Below, one piece after another: positions 54,047 to 62,261 of a stretch of 64,000 nt of DNA (position 1 is its first letter; each line of letters begins with the position of its first letter). The DNA is from Neobacillus driksii (GTDB lineage Bacteria > Bacillota > Bacilli > Bacillales > Cytobacillaceae). The position numbers and the translations under genes are program-made. A model generated the notes under the pieces. It was not told the DNA's origin. It did no database searches and saw only the letters and a list, made by a program, of their open reading frames with translations. The stretch covers positions 1 to 64,000 of the forward strand of contig NZ_JACCBX010000016.1 of the NCBI RefSeq assembly GCF_013409995.1, written 5' to 3'.

Positions 54047-55600
54047 ATGAGCGTATTAAACGTACAAAATTTAAGTCATGGTTTCGGTGATCGTGCGATT
54101 TTTAATAATGTGTCTTTTCGACTTTTAAAAGGCGAACACGTTGGACTAGTTGGAGCAAATGGTGAGGGTAAGTCTACTTTCATGAATATTGTTACCGGGA
54201 AACTGCAACCCGACGAGGGGAAAGTAGAGTGGTCACGAAAGGTTCGTGTTGGATATTTAGATCAGCATGCTGTTCTTCAAAAAGGTACAACGATGCGTGA
54301 AGCTTTAAGTACTGCCTTTCAATATCTATTCGATGCTGAAGCGGAGATCAATGAACTTTACGCAAAAATGGGTGATGAAGGTGCTGATATCGATGCACTG
54401 CTTGCTGAAGTTGGAGAGCTGCAAGAAACATTAGATAGTAATGATTTCTATCAAATTAATTCAAAAGTGGAGGAAGTTGCTCGTGGTCTAGGATTAGACG
54501 ATGTTGGTCTCGATCGAGATGTAGATGATCTTAGCGGTGGGCAACGTACGAAGGTTTTACTAGCTAAGCTTTTGCTAGAAAAGCCTGAAATCCTATTACT
54601 TGATGAGCCTACGAACTATTTGGATGAACAGCATATCGAATGGTTGAAGCGCTACCTGCAGGAATATGAGAATGCATTTATCTTGATTTCACATGATATT
54701 CCATTCTTGAACAATGTTGTTAATTTGATCTACCACATGGAAAACCAAGAGTTGAATCGCTATGTTGGTGACTATGATAACTTCCTAAATATTTATGAAA
54801 TGAAGAAGCAGCAGCTAGAGTCTGCTTACAAACGTCAACAACAAGAAATTGCGAATTTGAAGGATTTCGTTGCTCGTAACAAGGCAAGTGTGGCAACACG
54901 TAATATGGCGATGTCTCGTCAAAAGAAGCTCGACAAAATGGAAATTATTGAATTAGGGAAAGAGAAGCCAAAACCTGAGTTTAACTTTAAAGAAGCTCGT
55001 TCATCTAGTCGTTGGATTTTCGAGACTGAAGATCTTGTTATAGGTTACAATGAACCACTTTCTCGCCCTCTGAATTTAAAAATGGAACGCGGTCAAAAAA
55101 TTGCATTCGTGGGCGCAAACGGTATTGGTAAGTCTACTCTTTTAAAAAGTATTCTTGGTTTGATTAATCCCATTTCAGGTAAAGTGGAACGTGGTGAGTA
55201 TCAATACGTCGGTTACTTTGAGCAGGAAGTGAAACAGTCTAACTACAACACTTGTATTGAAGAGATTTGGAGCACGTTCCCAAGTATGAATCAGGCCGAA
55301 GTCCGAGCTGCTCTTGCAAAATGCGGATTAACAACAAAACATATTGAAAGTAAAGTCGAAGTCCTTTCTGGTGGAGAAAAGGCCAAAGTTCGCTTATGTA
55401 AAATTATTAACACAGAAACGAACTTATTAATTCTCGATGAACCTACCAATCACTTGGATGTTGACGCAAAAGAAGAATTAAAGCGTGCTTTAAAGGCCTA
55501 TCGCGGAAGTATCTTGATGGTATCACACGAACCTGATTTCTATCGTGAAATTGCGACTGATATTTGGAATTGTGAGGATTGGACTACGAAAGTGTTTTAA
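54047..55600 (+). CDS. yfmM: ABC-F ATPase, YfmM-like
   Basis: A 517-residue cytoplasmic protein with two ATPase domains and no membrane helices. Walker A GANGEGKST and GANGIGKST, signatures LSGGQRTK and LSGGEKAK, Walker B LLLDEPTNYLD and LILDEPTNHLD are all present. Between them is the Lys-rich linker (KQQLESAYKRQQQEIANLKD) that reaches into the ribosomal exit site in ABC-F factors. Length and sequence fit B. subtilis YfmM. It probably rescues stalled ribosomes or protects from antibiotics; resistance is not implied. Single gene with a good terminator. Confidence 0.92.
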   Translation: MSVLNVQNLSHGFGDRAIFNNVSFRLLKGEHVGLVGANGEGKSTFMNIVTGKLQPDEGKVEWSRKVRVGYLDQHAVLQKGTTMREALSTAFQYLFDAEAEINELYAKMGDEGADIDALLAEVGELQETLDSNDFYQINSKVEEVARGLGLDDVGLDRDVDDLSGGQRTKVLLAKLLLEKPEILLLDEPTNYLDEQHIEWLKRYLQEYENAFILISHDIPFLNNVVNLIYHMENQELNRYVGDYDNFLNIYEMKKQQLESAYKRQQQEIANLKDFVARNKASVATRNMAMSRQKKLDKMEIIELGKEKPKPEFNFKEARSSSRWIFETEDLVIGYNEPLSRPLNLKMERGQKIAFVGANGIGKSTLLKSILGLINPISGKVERGEYQYVGYFEQEVKQSNYNTCIEEIWSTFPSMNQAEVRAALAKCGLTTKHIESKVEVLSGGEKAKVRLCKIINTETNLLILDEPTNHLDVDAKEELKRALKAYRGSILMVSHEPDFYREIATDIWNCEDWTTKVF

Positions 55601-55609
55601 ATAAAGATT

Positions 55610-55641
55610 AAGGGGTACCCAATGCACTTGGGTACCCCTTT
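55610..55641 (+). terminator. Terminator after yfmM
   Basis: AAGGGGTACCCAA-TGCAC-TTGGGTACCCCTT then T-run. Confidence 0.95.
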
Positions 55642-55812
55642 TTATTAACCATCCAAAATATTTAAAAAAATATACTTTTAGATTTCTTAAAAAAGCTCAT
55701 CCAAATTAAAGGTAGAATGAGTATTTTTCAAGTTGAAGGCTAATGTTTGAAAAGATTCATTGCACTAAAAAAATTGCTAAATAAGCAACTTTTTCCATTT
55801 TTCTTGTTTTTA

Positions 55813-56079
55813 TTATTGACGAATATCAATCCACCAACGATCTTCCGCATTCATATTTTCAGTGTCACCAAATCCACTGTAATGGAAACTATCAAGGAAG
55901 ATTGAATCCAGTTTATCCGCATCTACAAAATACCCTAGGTTAACCTTCATCGTTTGTCCAGGCTGGATACTGCCAATATTGTAAAAGCTTTCTCCATTTC
56001 CGTGAGGTTCTAGATAATCAACTTCGCCCGTCATAATACTTTCTTCGGCGATTCCAAGACGTATTACGTTGAGAAAAGT
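55813..56079 (-). pseudogene. C-terminal fragment of a secreted DUF4352-like protein
   Basis: An open frame without a proper start. It reads VIRLGIAEESIMTGEVDYLE, then NIGSIQPGQTMKVNLGYFVD and ends AEDRWWIDIRQ. The phrase with PGQT followed by a hydrophobic strand and a final short beta strand is typical of the C-terminal Ig-like fold of DUF4352-type lipoproteins. The signal peptide and N-terminal half are missing. Internal ATG at 56034 has no good site. Probably a decayed lipoprotein gene. Confidence 0.5.
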
Positions 56080-56437
56080 TTACATTAATTATAAATATTT
56101 TTTTATGATTCATCGATTTACTTCCTTCTTGTTTTCTTCCCCCAGATTAAAGGCCCAGTCCTAATAAGACTGAGTCTAATTTAATCACACATTAATATTA
56201 ACTGTATGTCCACCAACGACATAGAGTGAGTCGTAAAGTACGCCATACTCTTATAAAGATTAACAAACTTATCTGTTACCTGTTGGTGAACAATGAAAAT
56301 TAAAGTGCAAGAAAACCGTCCCCATGCTTTTCTTAAAAATAAATTGAGAAACATAGAAAAAGCACTTTCCCTTTGCTTAAGGAAAGTGCTTAAAGATTAT
56401 TTAGTGGTAATTACCTCATGCTGCCCGTAAGTTAAAG
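56080..56437. other. Intergenic region with mmuM terminator
   Basis: AGCACTTTCC at 56361-56370 and GGAAAGTGCT at 56381-56390 form the terminator of the minus-strand methyltransferase operon, with an A-run on the proper side. At 56180-56250 a minus-strand stretch reads EYGVLYDSLYVVGGHTVNIN, possibly a further gene scrap. Nothing else is recognised. Confidence 0.6.
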
Positions 56438-57373
56438 CTACTTACGTGCCCAATCATTAATAGCTTTTATATCTTCAGGTTTCGTCCTACAACACCCACC
56501 TATTATTTTTGCTCCCGCTTCGTACCAGCGTTGAGTGCAAATGGTAAATTGTTTAGAAGAAGCTCCTTCATTCCATTTTTTATTCGTAGCATCATATTCT
56601 TCACCTGAATTTGGATAAACAATAATTGGTTTAGAAGTTTTGCCTTTTATTTCTTTAATTAATGAATCAATAAAATCTGGTGATGAGCAATTAATACCAA
56701 TGGCAGCTATTTGCTTCTCCCCTTCTAGCCACATCACACAATCAGACATTTTTTCTCCATTACTAATATGAAGCTCATCTTTTGCACTAAAACTAATCCA
56801 AGCGTAGATTTCTGGGAATTCTCTTATCACCCTTGTTATTGCTTTAGCCTCTATCAGACATGGAATGGTTTCACACGCTAGGATATCAGCACCAGCTTCA
56901 ACTAGTATTCTAATTCTCTCTCTATGAAAAGAAACTAGTTCATCCTCATTTAATAGATAATCCCCACGATATTCAGAACCATCCGCAAGAAAAGCACCAT
57001 ATGGACCGACTGATGCAGCCACTATTGGTTTAGGTCTGTTCTTCTGATTTTCGGTATTATCCCAAAATTCATCACGTGCATTAATAGCAAGTTGAACAGA
57101 CTTTTTAATTAAATCAGTGGCCTCTTTTTCAGATAGCCCTCTTTCCTTATAACCTTCAATAGTAGCTTGATAACTAGCTGTTATGGCACAATCTGCACCC
57201 GCTTTAAAATAATCTAAATGAACCTGCTTGATTAGCTCTGGATTTTCCATTAATATCTTTGCTGACCATAAACGGTCATTTAGATTACACCCATAATTCT
57301 CAAGCTCTGTAGCCATTGCTCCATCGATAATCATAATTGGATAATTATCTAAGATCTGTTCTATCGGATTCAT
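56438..57373 (-). CDS. mmuM: Homocysteine S-methyltransferase
   Basis: A 311-residue zinc methyltransferase producing methionine from homocysteine and S-methylmethionine (or SAM). The zinc Cys ligands are in IGINCSSPDF and the pair in IIGGCCRTKPEDI; the N-terminal MIIDGAMATELENYGCNLND is the usual opening. It lacks folate and B12 domains, which agrees with MmuM/YbgG. It is the last gene of a four-gene operon under a SAM riboswitch, downstream of an amino-acid ABC importer. AGAAGGA precedes the ATG. Confidence 0.92.
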   Translation of the reverse strand: MNPIEQILDNYPIMIIDGAMATELENYGCNLNDRLWSAKILMENPELIKQVHLDYFKAGADCAITASYQATIEGYKERGLSEKEATDLIKKSVQLAINARDEFWDNTENQKNRPKPIVAASVGPYGAFLADGSEYRGDYLLNEDELVSFHRERIRILVEAGADILACETIPCLIEAKAITRVIREFPEIYAWISFSAKDELHISNGEKMSDCVMWLEGEKQIAAIGINCSSPDFIDSLIKEIKGKTSKPIIVYPNSGEEYDATNKKWNEGASSKQFTICTQRWYEAGAKIIGGCCRTKPEDIKAINDWARK

Positions 57374-57403
57374 TTTACTTATCCTTCTTCCTAGTAAAAT
57401 AGC

Positions 57404-58141
57404 CTACTTTTTTAATACTTTACCTATAAACTGCTTCGTTCTTTCAACACTTGGATTTGTAAACATTTGTTCTGCTGTTCCTTCTTCAAGAATCATTCCA
57501 TTTTCCATAAAGATAATTCGATCAGAAATTTCACGTGCAAAATTAAGCTCGTGTGTGACAATCAGCATGGTATTGCCTTCCTTTGCTACTTCTTTTATAA
57601 CAGTTAACACTTCCCCAACTAACTCTGGATCAAGCGATGAAGTCGGCTCATCAAATAATAAAACCTCTGGATTGAGCGCCAGTGCTCGAGCAATACCAAC
57701 CCTTTGTTGTTGTCCACCCGATAGCTGTACTGGATAATGCTCCAATCTATCTTGAAGACCAACTTTTTCTAGGATTTCTGCACTTACCTTCTTCGCTTCA
57801 TTCGAACTTATATTCTTCACACTTGTTAAGCCGATCATGACATTCTGTAACACTGTTAAATTTTTAAATAAGTTATACTGTTGAAAGACCATTCCTGTGG
57901 ATAATCTTAAAGACTGAATATCTACCTTTCTAGCGGATTCAACATTTACTCTCTTTCCACTAATTTCAACGATGCCATTTGTAGGTTGTTCTAAGAAATT
58001 GACACAGCGTAACAAGGTTGATTTCCCTGAACCACTTGGTCCTAAAATAGAAACAACCTCTCCTTTATTAACGGAAAAATTTATCCCTTTTAACACATGC
58101 TGTTGGTCAAAATATTTATGGAGATTTTCCACTTTAATCAT
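57404..58141 (-). CDS. Polar amino acid ABC importer, ATPase
   Basis: A 245-residue GlnQ-type ATPase. Walker A GPSGSGKST, Q-loop VFQQYNLFKN, signature LSGGQQQRVG, Walker B VLLFDEPTSSLD and switch His in VTHELNFA. It overlaps the permease gene by 4 bp (ATGA). With the S-box upstream and mmuM downstream, the importer is likely for S-methylmethionine, methionine or a related sulfur amino acid. Confidence 0.9.
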   Translation of the reverse strand: MIKVENLHKYFDQQHVLKGINFSVNKGEVVSILGPSGSGKSTLLRCVNFLEQPTNGIVEISGKRVNVESARKVDIQSLRLSTGMVFQQYNLFKNLTVLQNVMIGLTSVKNISSNEAKKVSAEILEKVGLQDRLEHYPVQLSGGQQQRVGIARALALNPEVLLFDEPTSSLDPELVGEVLTVIKEVAKEGNTMLIVTHELNFAREISDRIIFMENGMILEEGTAEQMFTNPSVERTKQFIGKVLKK

Positions 58142-58860
58142 GAGACAACCCCTCTTTCATATCTCCGGGCACGCTTTTCTACTATAACTAGCAATCTCTC
58201 GACTATAATACAAATGATCCAATAAATAATAGAAACTGCTATATAGACTTCAAAAAAGGCTAAACCTCGAGAACCAAGAATTTTGGCTTGTCCCATGATA
58301 TCAATAACTCCAATAATAAAGACTAGAGAAGTATCTTTAATTGTACTTATAAACATGTTACCTAAATTAGGTATGGCTACCGATAAAGCCTGCGGGAAAA
58401 TAATTTTCAGCATCATTTGAGTGGGACTCAACCCTATAGCTTTAGCTGCCTCAAACTGACCACGATCAACAGATTCAATTGCTGATCGTATCGTTTCAGA
58501 CAAATAAGCACCTAAATTAATTGAAAAGGCTAATAAAGCATATACTTCCGGTGCAATGATATTTACATCAATATTCAGAAGCCATCCATATTCAGTTTGA
58601 AAAAAGTAAATCACTTTTGGTATTCCATAAAACACAAGATATATCTGCACTAAGAGAGGGGTTCCTCTAACAAAGGAGACATAAAAAGAAGAGATTGTCT
58701 TTAATACGGGTACTCGATAAATTTTTATCAGTGCTGTAGTAAGCCCAATAAATAAACTAATAATCAACGAACCCACGGCAATTCCAATTGTAATAGGTAA
58801 TCTTGTAACTATCGCAGGAAAGCTCTCTATTAAAAAATGAATATCCAATAAATTTTCCAT
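58138..58860 (-). CDS. Polar amino acid ABC importer, permease
   Basis: A 240-residue HisM/GlnP-type permease with five or so hydrophobic segments. SFVRGTPLLVQIYLVFYG and the coupling loop EAAKAIGLSPTQMMLKIIFP are the family motifs. It lies 20 bp after the binding-protein gene and overlaps the ATPase gene. It probably works as a homodimer. Confidence 0.9.
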   Translation of the reverse strand: MENLLDIHFLIESFPAIVTRLPITIGIAVGSLIISLFIGLTTALIKIYRVPVLKTISSFYVSFVRGTPLLVQIYLVFYGIPKVIYFFQTEYGWLLNIDVNIIAPEVYALLAFSINLGAYLSETIRSAIESVDRGQFEAAKAIGLSPTQMMLKIIFPQALSVAIPNLGNMFISTIKDTSLVFIIGVIDIMGQAKILGSRGLAFFEVYIAVSIIYWIICIIVERLLVIVEKRARRYERGVVS

Positions 58861-58880
58861 TTCTTCCTCCCTTCCCAGCC

Positions 58881-59702
58881 TTATTCAGGGACGTATTCTC
58901 CACCCGTCCATTTGACTGACAGGTCAGCTAATGTACCGTCTTCTTTGAGTTCCTTTAGAATAGGATCAATTAATCCTTTTAACTCTTCTCCCTGCTTTCC
59001 ATCTTTAAAAACAATCCCAATCTTATCATTTACGATAGGCTGTCCTACAACTTCTAAATCTAAATTATATTTTTCTATAACAGAATGAATCATAATTGGA
59101 TCATTTACATAGGCATCCACACGTCCATTTTGTACATCTTGTAAAATTTCTGAAGGGGTTCCACTTTCGCTATATTTTAAAATAATATCATTTTCTGCTT
59201 TTTTATTATGTTGTTCAAGTAATAATGTATAAGAATCACCAGCTAAAGCTCCAACTTTTTTCCCCTCTAAATCTTCTACTGTTTGAATATCTGTTCGACC
59301 TGATTTCACAACAATAACGGTTTCTGCAGCAAAATAAGATTCGTCTGTAAACAAGTACTTTTCTTCACGTTCAGATGTTTTCGCCACCTGGTCGGCAACG
59401 GCCTGAATTTTATTTGATTCTAGTGCAAGAAACATACTGTCCCATGGAGTAGCAACAAAATCAAAGGTATACCCCTCTAATCTTTCATCAATTTCTTTTA
59501 TAACGTCGATATCATATCCGATAAGTTCATTACTTTCATCCGCATAAGCGAAAGGAGGATAATCATTTTGAGTTCCAACTAAAATAACCTTTTCCTCCGT
59601 TCCATCTGCTGTAGTTGTTTCTTTAGAGGAACAACCATTTAATATACCAACCAAACCTACTAGTGCAATACTTGATAACAATAACCTAGATCTCTTTTTC
59701 AT
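58881..59702 (-). CDS. Amino acid ABC importer, binding lipoprotein
   Basis: A 273-residue family 3 solute-binding protein. The signal ends in lipobox LNGC (MKKRSRLLLSSIALVGLVGI then LNGC), followed by GTQNDYPPFAYADESNELIG, a typical amino-acid-binding start, GYDIDVIKEI and GALAGDSYTLLLEQH. The ligand Arg is probably in TSEREEKYLF-like context. First gene of the riboswitch operon, so it sets the specificity of the importer. Confidence 0.88.
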   Translation of the reverse strand: MKKRSRLLLSSIALVGLVGILNGCSSKETTTADGTEEKVILVGTQNDYPPFAYADESNELIGYDIDVIKEIDERLEGYTFDFVATPWDSMFLALESNKIQAVADQVAKTSEREEKYLFTDESYFAAETVIVVKSGRTDIQTVEDLEGKKVGALAGDSYTLLLEQHNKKAENDIILKYSESGTPSEILQDVQNGRVDAYVNDPIMIHSVIEKYNLDLEVVGQPIVNDKIGIVFKDGKQGEELKGLIDPILKELKEDGTLADLSVKWTGGEYVPE

Positions 59703-59810
59703 TTTACTATCTCCTTTAAAATAAATTAATTATTATTATTGAATGAGAATCTAAGTCATTACTTATATCCAATTCAAATCACTAAAACGGAAACAGAACA
59801 ATAAAATAAA

Positions 59811-59956
59811 AAAGCCTCTTCCAATCAGAAAGAGGCTTTTCATCTAAACCTTATCTCTCAGAATGAAACACTCTGCAGGATTTAGCACCTTTCATCCTTC
59901 ATCGAATGATGGTTGCTGGACGTCGTTGGGCCTGTCCCTCGGTCTCTCGTGATAAG
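59811..59956 (-). promoter_or_regulatory. SAM-I (S-box) riboswitch with terminator
   Basis: On the minus strand CTTATCACGAGAGACCGAGG at 59956 starts the aptamer, followed by CAACGACGTCCAGCAACC, AAAGGTGCTAAATCC and the closing GAGAGATAAG at about 59850. All are hallmark S-box elements. The terminator is AAAAGCCTCTTTC pairing with GAAGAGGCTTTTTT at 59811-59840. High SAM should stop transcription of the four downstream genes. Confidence 0.96.
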
Positions 59957-59991
59957 TTATTCATTTTTTATGTTGTTTTTTGTATATTATG

Positions 59992-60020
59992 ATAATATTT
60001 AATATTAATACTATTGTCAA
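59992..60020 (-). promoter_or_regulatory. Promoter of the SAM-riboswitch operon
   Basis: On the minus strand TTGACA (60020-60015), 17-bp spacer, TATTAT (59997-59992). Transcription would begin about 30 bp before the aptamer. Confidence 0.8.
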
Positions 60021-60059
60021 CTACTTTTTTACTATGTACAATTCACTAAATGATCTGAT

Positions 60060-60079
60060 TTTAGTGTAAACACACTAAA
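60060..60079. promoter_or_regulatory. Palindromic operator candidate before solA-like gene
   Basis: TTTAGTGT-AAAC-ACACTAAA is a perfect 8-bp inverted repeat, and another half-site CACTAAA occurs at 60044-60050. It is a probable repressor site for the oxidase gene, though no regulator gene is adjacent. Confidence 0.5.
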
Positions 60080-60120
60080 TCTTATAGATTATGAGAATTC
60101 AGGATAAAAAGATGGGAGAA

Positions 60121-61269
60121 ATGAACTTGAAAGAAGAAGCCTATTTTGATGTAGCAATTATTGGTGCTGGTACAATGGGAATAGCTGCTGGTGCCTTTTT
60201 AGCTCAACAGAAAGTAAATACTGTGTTAATCGATGCTTTCGACCCACCACATCATCATGGAAGCCATCACGGAGATACCCGTATGATTCGACATGCTTAT
60301 GGTGAAGGCAGACAGTATGTAACATTAGTAAAACGTGCACAACAATTATGGGAGGAATTAGAACAGCACACCACCTATAAAATCTTTGAAAAAACCGGTG
60401 TTCTTGGATTAGGTCCAAAAGACTCTTCCTTTCTTCAAGAAACGATTGAGGCTGCTAATAAATATGATTTGCCATTAGATATCCTAAATAGCAAAGAAAT
60501 AAAAGAAAGATGGCCTGGTTTTTCCGTACCAGATCATTTTATTGGTTGTTTTGAGTCAGAGTCAGGCCTCATCTATAGTGCGAATGCCATTAAAGCTTAT
60601 AAAGAAATCGCCATTAATAATGGAGCAAAACTTGTTACAAATACACCCGTACAGCAAATTGAGATGGAAGATATGGACAATATAAAAATCTCAACTGAAA
60701 ACCAGGTTTATTATGCGAAAAAAGTGATTGTTACAGCAGGGGCATGGGTAGCCAAACTATTACCAGACTTAAATCTCCCTATTCAGCCAACCCGTAAAGC
60801 CTTCGGCTGGTTTGACGCCCCTGCAGACCTTTACGATATCGCCAACTTCCCCTCTTTTTACGTAGAGGACGATACGAATATGTGTTATGGATTTCCTTGC
60901 AAAGATGGAGCAGGCCTTAAGATAGGAAGATCAGATGGAGGTCAAGCTATTGATCCTAACCAACACAAACAGAACTTTGGTCAATACGAAACAGATGAAG
61001 AGGAACTAAGATTCTTCCTCCGAACCTATATGCCTAAAGCAAATGGAGAATTAAAACAAGGAAAAACATGCTTATATACCATCTCAAGTGACAATCACTT
61101 TATCATTGATTATCACCCTGAACATGAAAATATCATCATTGCATGCGGTTTTTCCGGCCATGGCTTTAAGTTTGGAAGCGTTATGGGAGAAGTGCTCGGC
61201 CAACTGGCGCAAAAAGGGAAAAGTAGTTTTGATATTTCTTTATTCTCTCTTAAGAGATTTGATTTGTAA
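60121..61269 (+). CDS. solA: SolA/sarcosine-oxidase-like FAD amine oxidase
   Basis: A DAO-family flavoenzyme of about 382 residues. FAD is bound at VAIIGAGTMGIAAGAFLA; HHGSHHGDTRMIRHAYGEG contains the active-site Arg and His; the Cys in GKTCLYTISSDNHFIID is where FAD attaches covalently in monomeric sarcosine and N-methyltryptophan oxidases. It oxidises N-methyl amino acids with oxygen, giving peroxide and formaldehyde. An upstream Met at 60091 has no site; ATG at 60121 or TTG at 60127 lies near GGGAG, and TTG has the better spacing. Confidence 0.88.
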   Translation: MNLKEEAYFDVAIIGAGTMGIAAGAFLAQQKVNTVLIDAFDPPHHHGSHHGDTRMIRHAYGEGRQYVTLVKRAQQLWEELEQHTTYKIFEKTGVLGLGPKDSSFLQETIEAANKYDLPLDILNSKEIKERWPGFSVPDHFIGCFESESGLIYSANAIKAYKEIAINNGAKLVTNTPVQQIEMEDMDNIKISTENQVYYAKKVIVTAGAWVAKLLPDLNLPIQPTRKAFGWFDAPADLYDIANFPSFYVEDDTNMCYGFPCKDGAGLKIGRSDGGQAIDPNQHKQNFGQYETDEEELRFFLRTYMPKANGELKQGKTCLYTISSDNHFIIDYHPEHENIIIACGFSGHGFKFGSVMGEVLGQLAQKGKSSFDISLFSLKRFDL

Positions 61270-61451
61270 TATGTCATCAGTAAATAGAATAACTTAGTCA
61301 TAACTAGACCAAGATGACCCATAACACGCTAAATCGATCTTTCATGTAATAAGTGTCTATATTTCCAGAGATGCTTATTACATGATAAATTAATTCTACA
61401 ATTTTTACCTAATTCACCTTCTGCTCTCAAAAACCAAAAAACAGAAACCTA

Positions 61452-61586
61452 TCAGGCTTCTGCTTCTTCTTTCAAAACTACCTTTGCCACTGCCCCACAA
61501 TGGCTTGAATGGTGATCGCTGTCTATTTCAACACTAACTGCGACACGCACTCCACGTGCCTGGTTCCAATACCGGGTATATACAAC
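61452..61586 (-). pseudogene. C-terminal gene fragment, family unrecognised
   Basis: An open minus-strand frame reading YTRYWNQARGVRVAVSVEID, then SDHHSSHCGAVAKVVLKEEA to a TGA. Codon use and sequence look like a real protein end, but a stop lies immediately upstream and no start is present. It is a 44-codon remnant of a lost gene. I cannot name the family. Confidence 0.45.
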
Positions 61587-61673
61587 TTATAAAATTAATT
61601 AAAAAAATGAAGTTATGTATCGGCTTAATTACACTTTGGATAGCAAATAATAAGGCAACTACAACTAAAACCA

Positions 61674-61706
61674 AAAAGGCTTTGGATGCATTTTTCCAAA
61701 GCCTTT
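61674..61706. terminator. Terminator hairpin without adjacent gene
   Basis: AAAAGGCTTTGGA pairs with TCCAAAGCCTTTT. It lies in a gene-poor stretch and may be left from a lost gene. Confidence 0.7.
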
Positions 61707-62122
61707 TAATATTTATTAATAACTTTGACTAAATAAATTTATTTAAAATTAAATTTCTATGAGTTTTTTTACTTAAATTTTGTAATCATTCAAATTCATT
61801 TGCCTTCTTAAAAAGAAAAATTTTTTATTTAAACCAAAAATATATGTTGAAGGTTTTATTTTATAAAGCTTTTTTAAAAATAAGGAAAAAACTATAACCC
61901 TGAAATTTATAATCGTATGACGGCTTGCCGGAATACGTAAGTAAATGGTGTCCTCAACCATACAACCATGTTTGAAAGAATAATGTACATGGTTTAATAA
62001 CTCGTATATATCATTACACAATAAATTAGGAGTTAAATAAGATTTTGCAAAGAGTTTAAGAACTTACTTTAATTAAAACTTCCCACAAACAATTGATACA
62101 CATGGAAAAATCATAAAAATTC
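61707..62122. other. AT-rich intergenic region
   Basis: No convincing gene. A minus-strand frame of 82 codons (62021-61773) is rich in Phe, Lys and Ile with no ribosome binding site and looks like chance in AT-rich DNA. Confidence 0.4.
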
Positions 62123-62206
62123 AAGTTCATCTGATGTCCAATTATATATGGGTAAAGTTCATACTATGTCCAATAAAAATAAAATAAAGTTCAACTAGTG
62201 TCCAAT
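62123..62206. repeat. Three 32-bp-period direct repeats (iteron-like)
   Basis: AAGTTCA-n5-TGTCCAAT occurs three times, beginning at 62123, 62155 and 62187, exactly 32 bp apart. The 20-bp core is conserved apart from the middle bases, with AT-rich 12-bp spacers. They lie 56 bp downstream of a winged-helix gene. Regular 20-bp direct repeats in AT-rich DNA next to such a gene resemble plasmid iterons. Confidence 0.75.
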
Positions 62207-62261
62207 AAATTGATATTAAAATCGTTCAACAATAAAAAAGAGTGGTTGCCCACTCCATAAT

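Noticed and set aside
61773-62021. 82-codon minus-strand ORF
   Set aside because: Composition follows local AT-richness, no ribosome binding site, no recognisable motif.
62123-62206. CRISPR array
   Set aside because: The repeat core is only about 20 bp with a variable middle, spacers of 12 bp are too short, and there are no cas genes.
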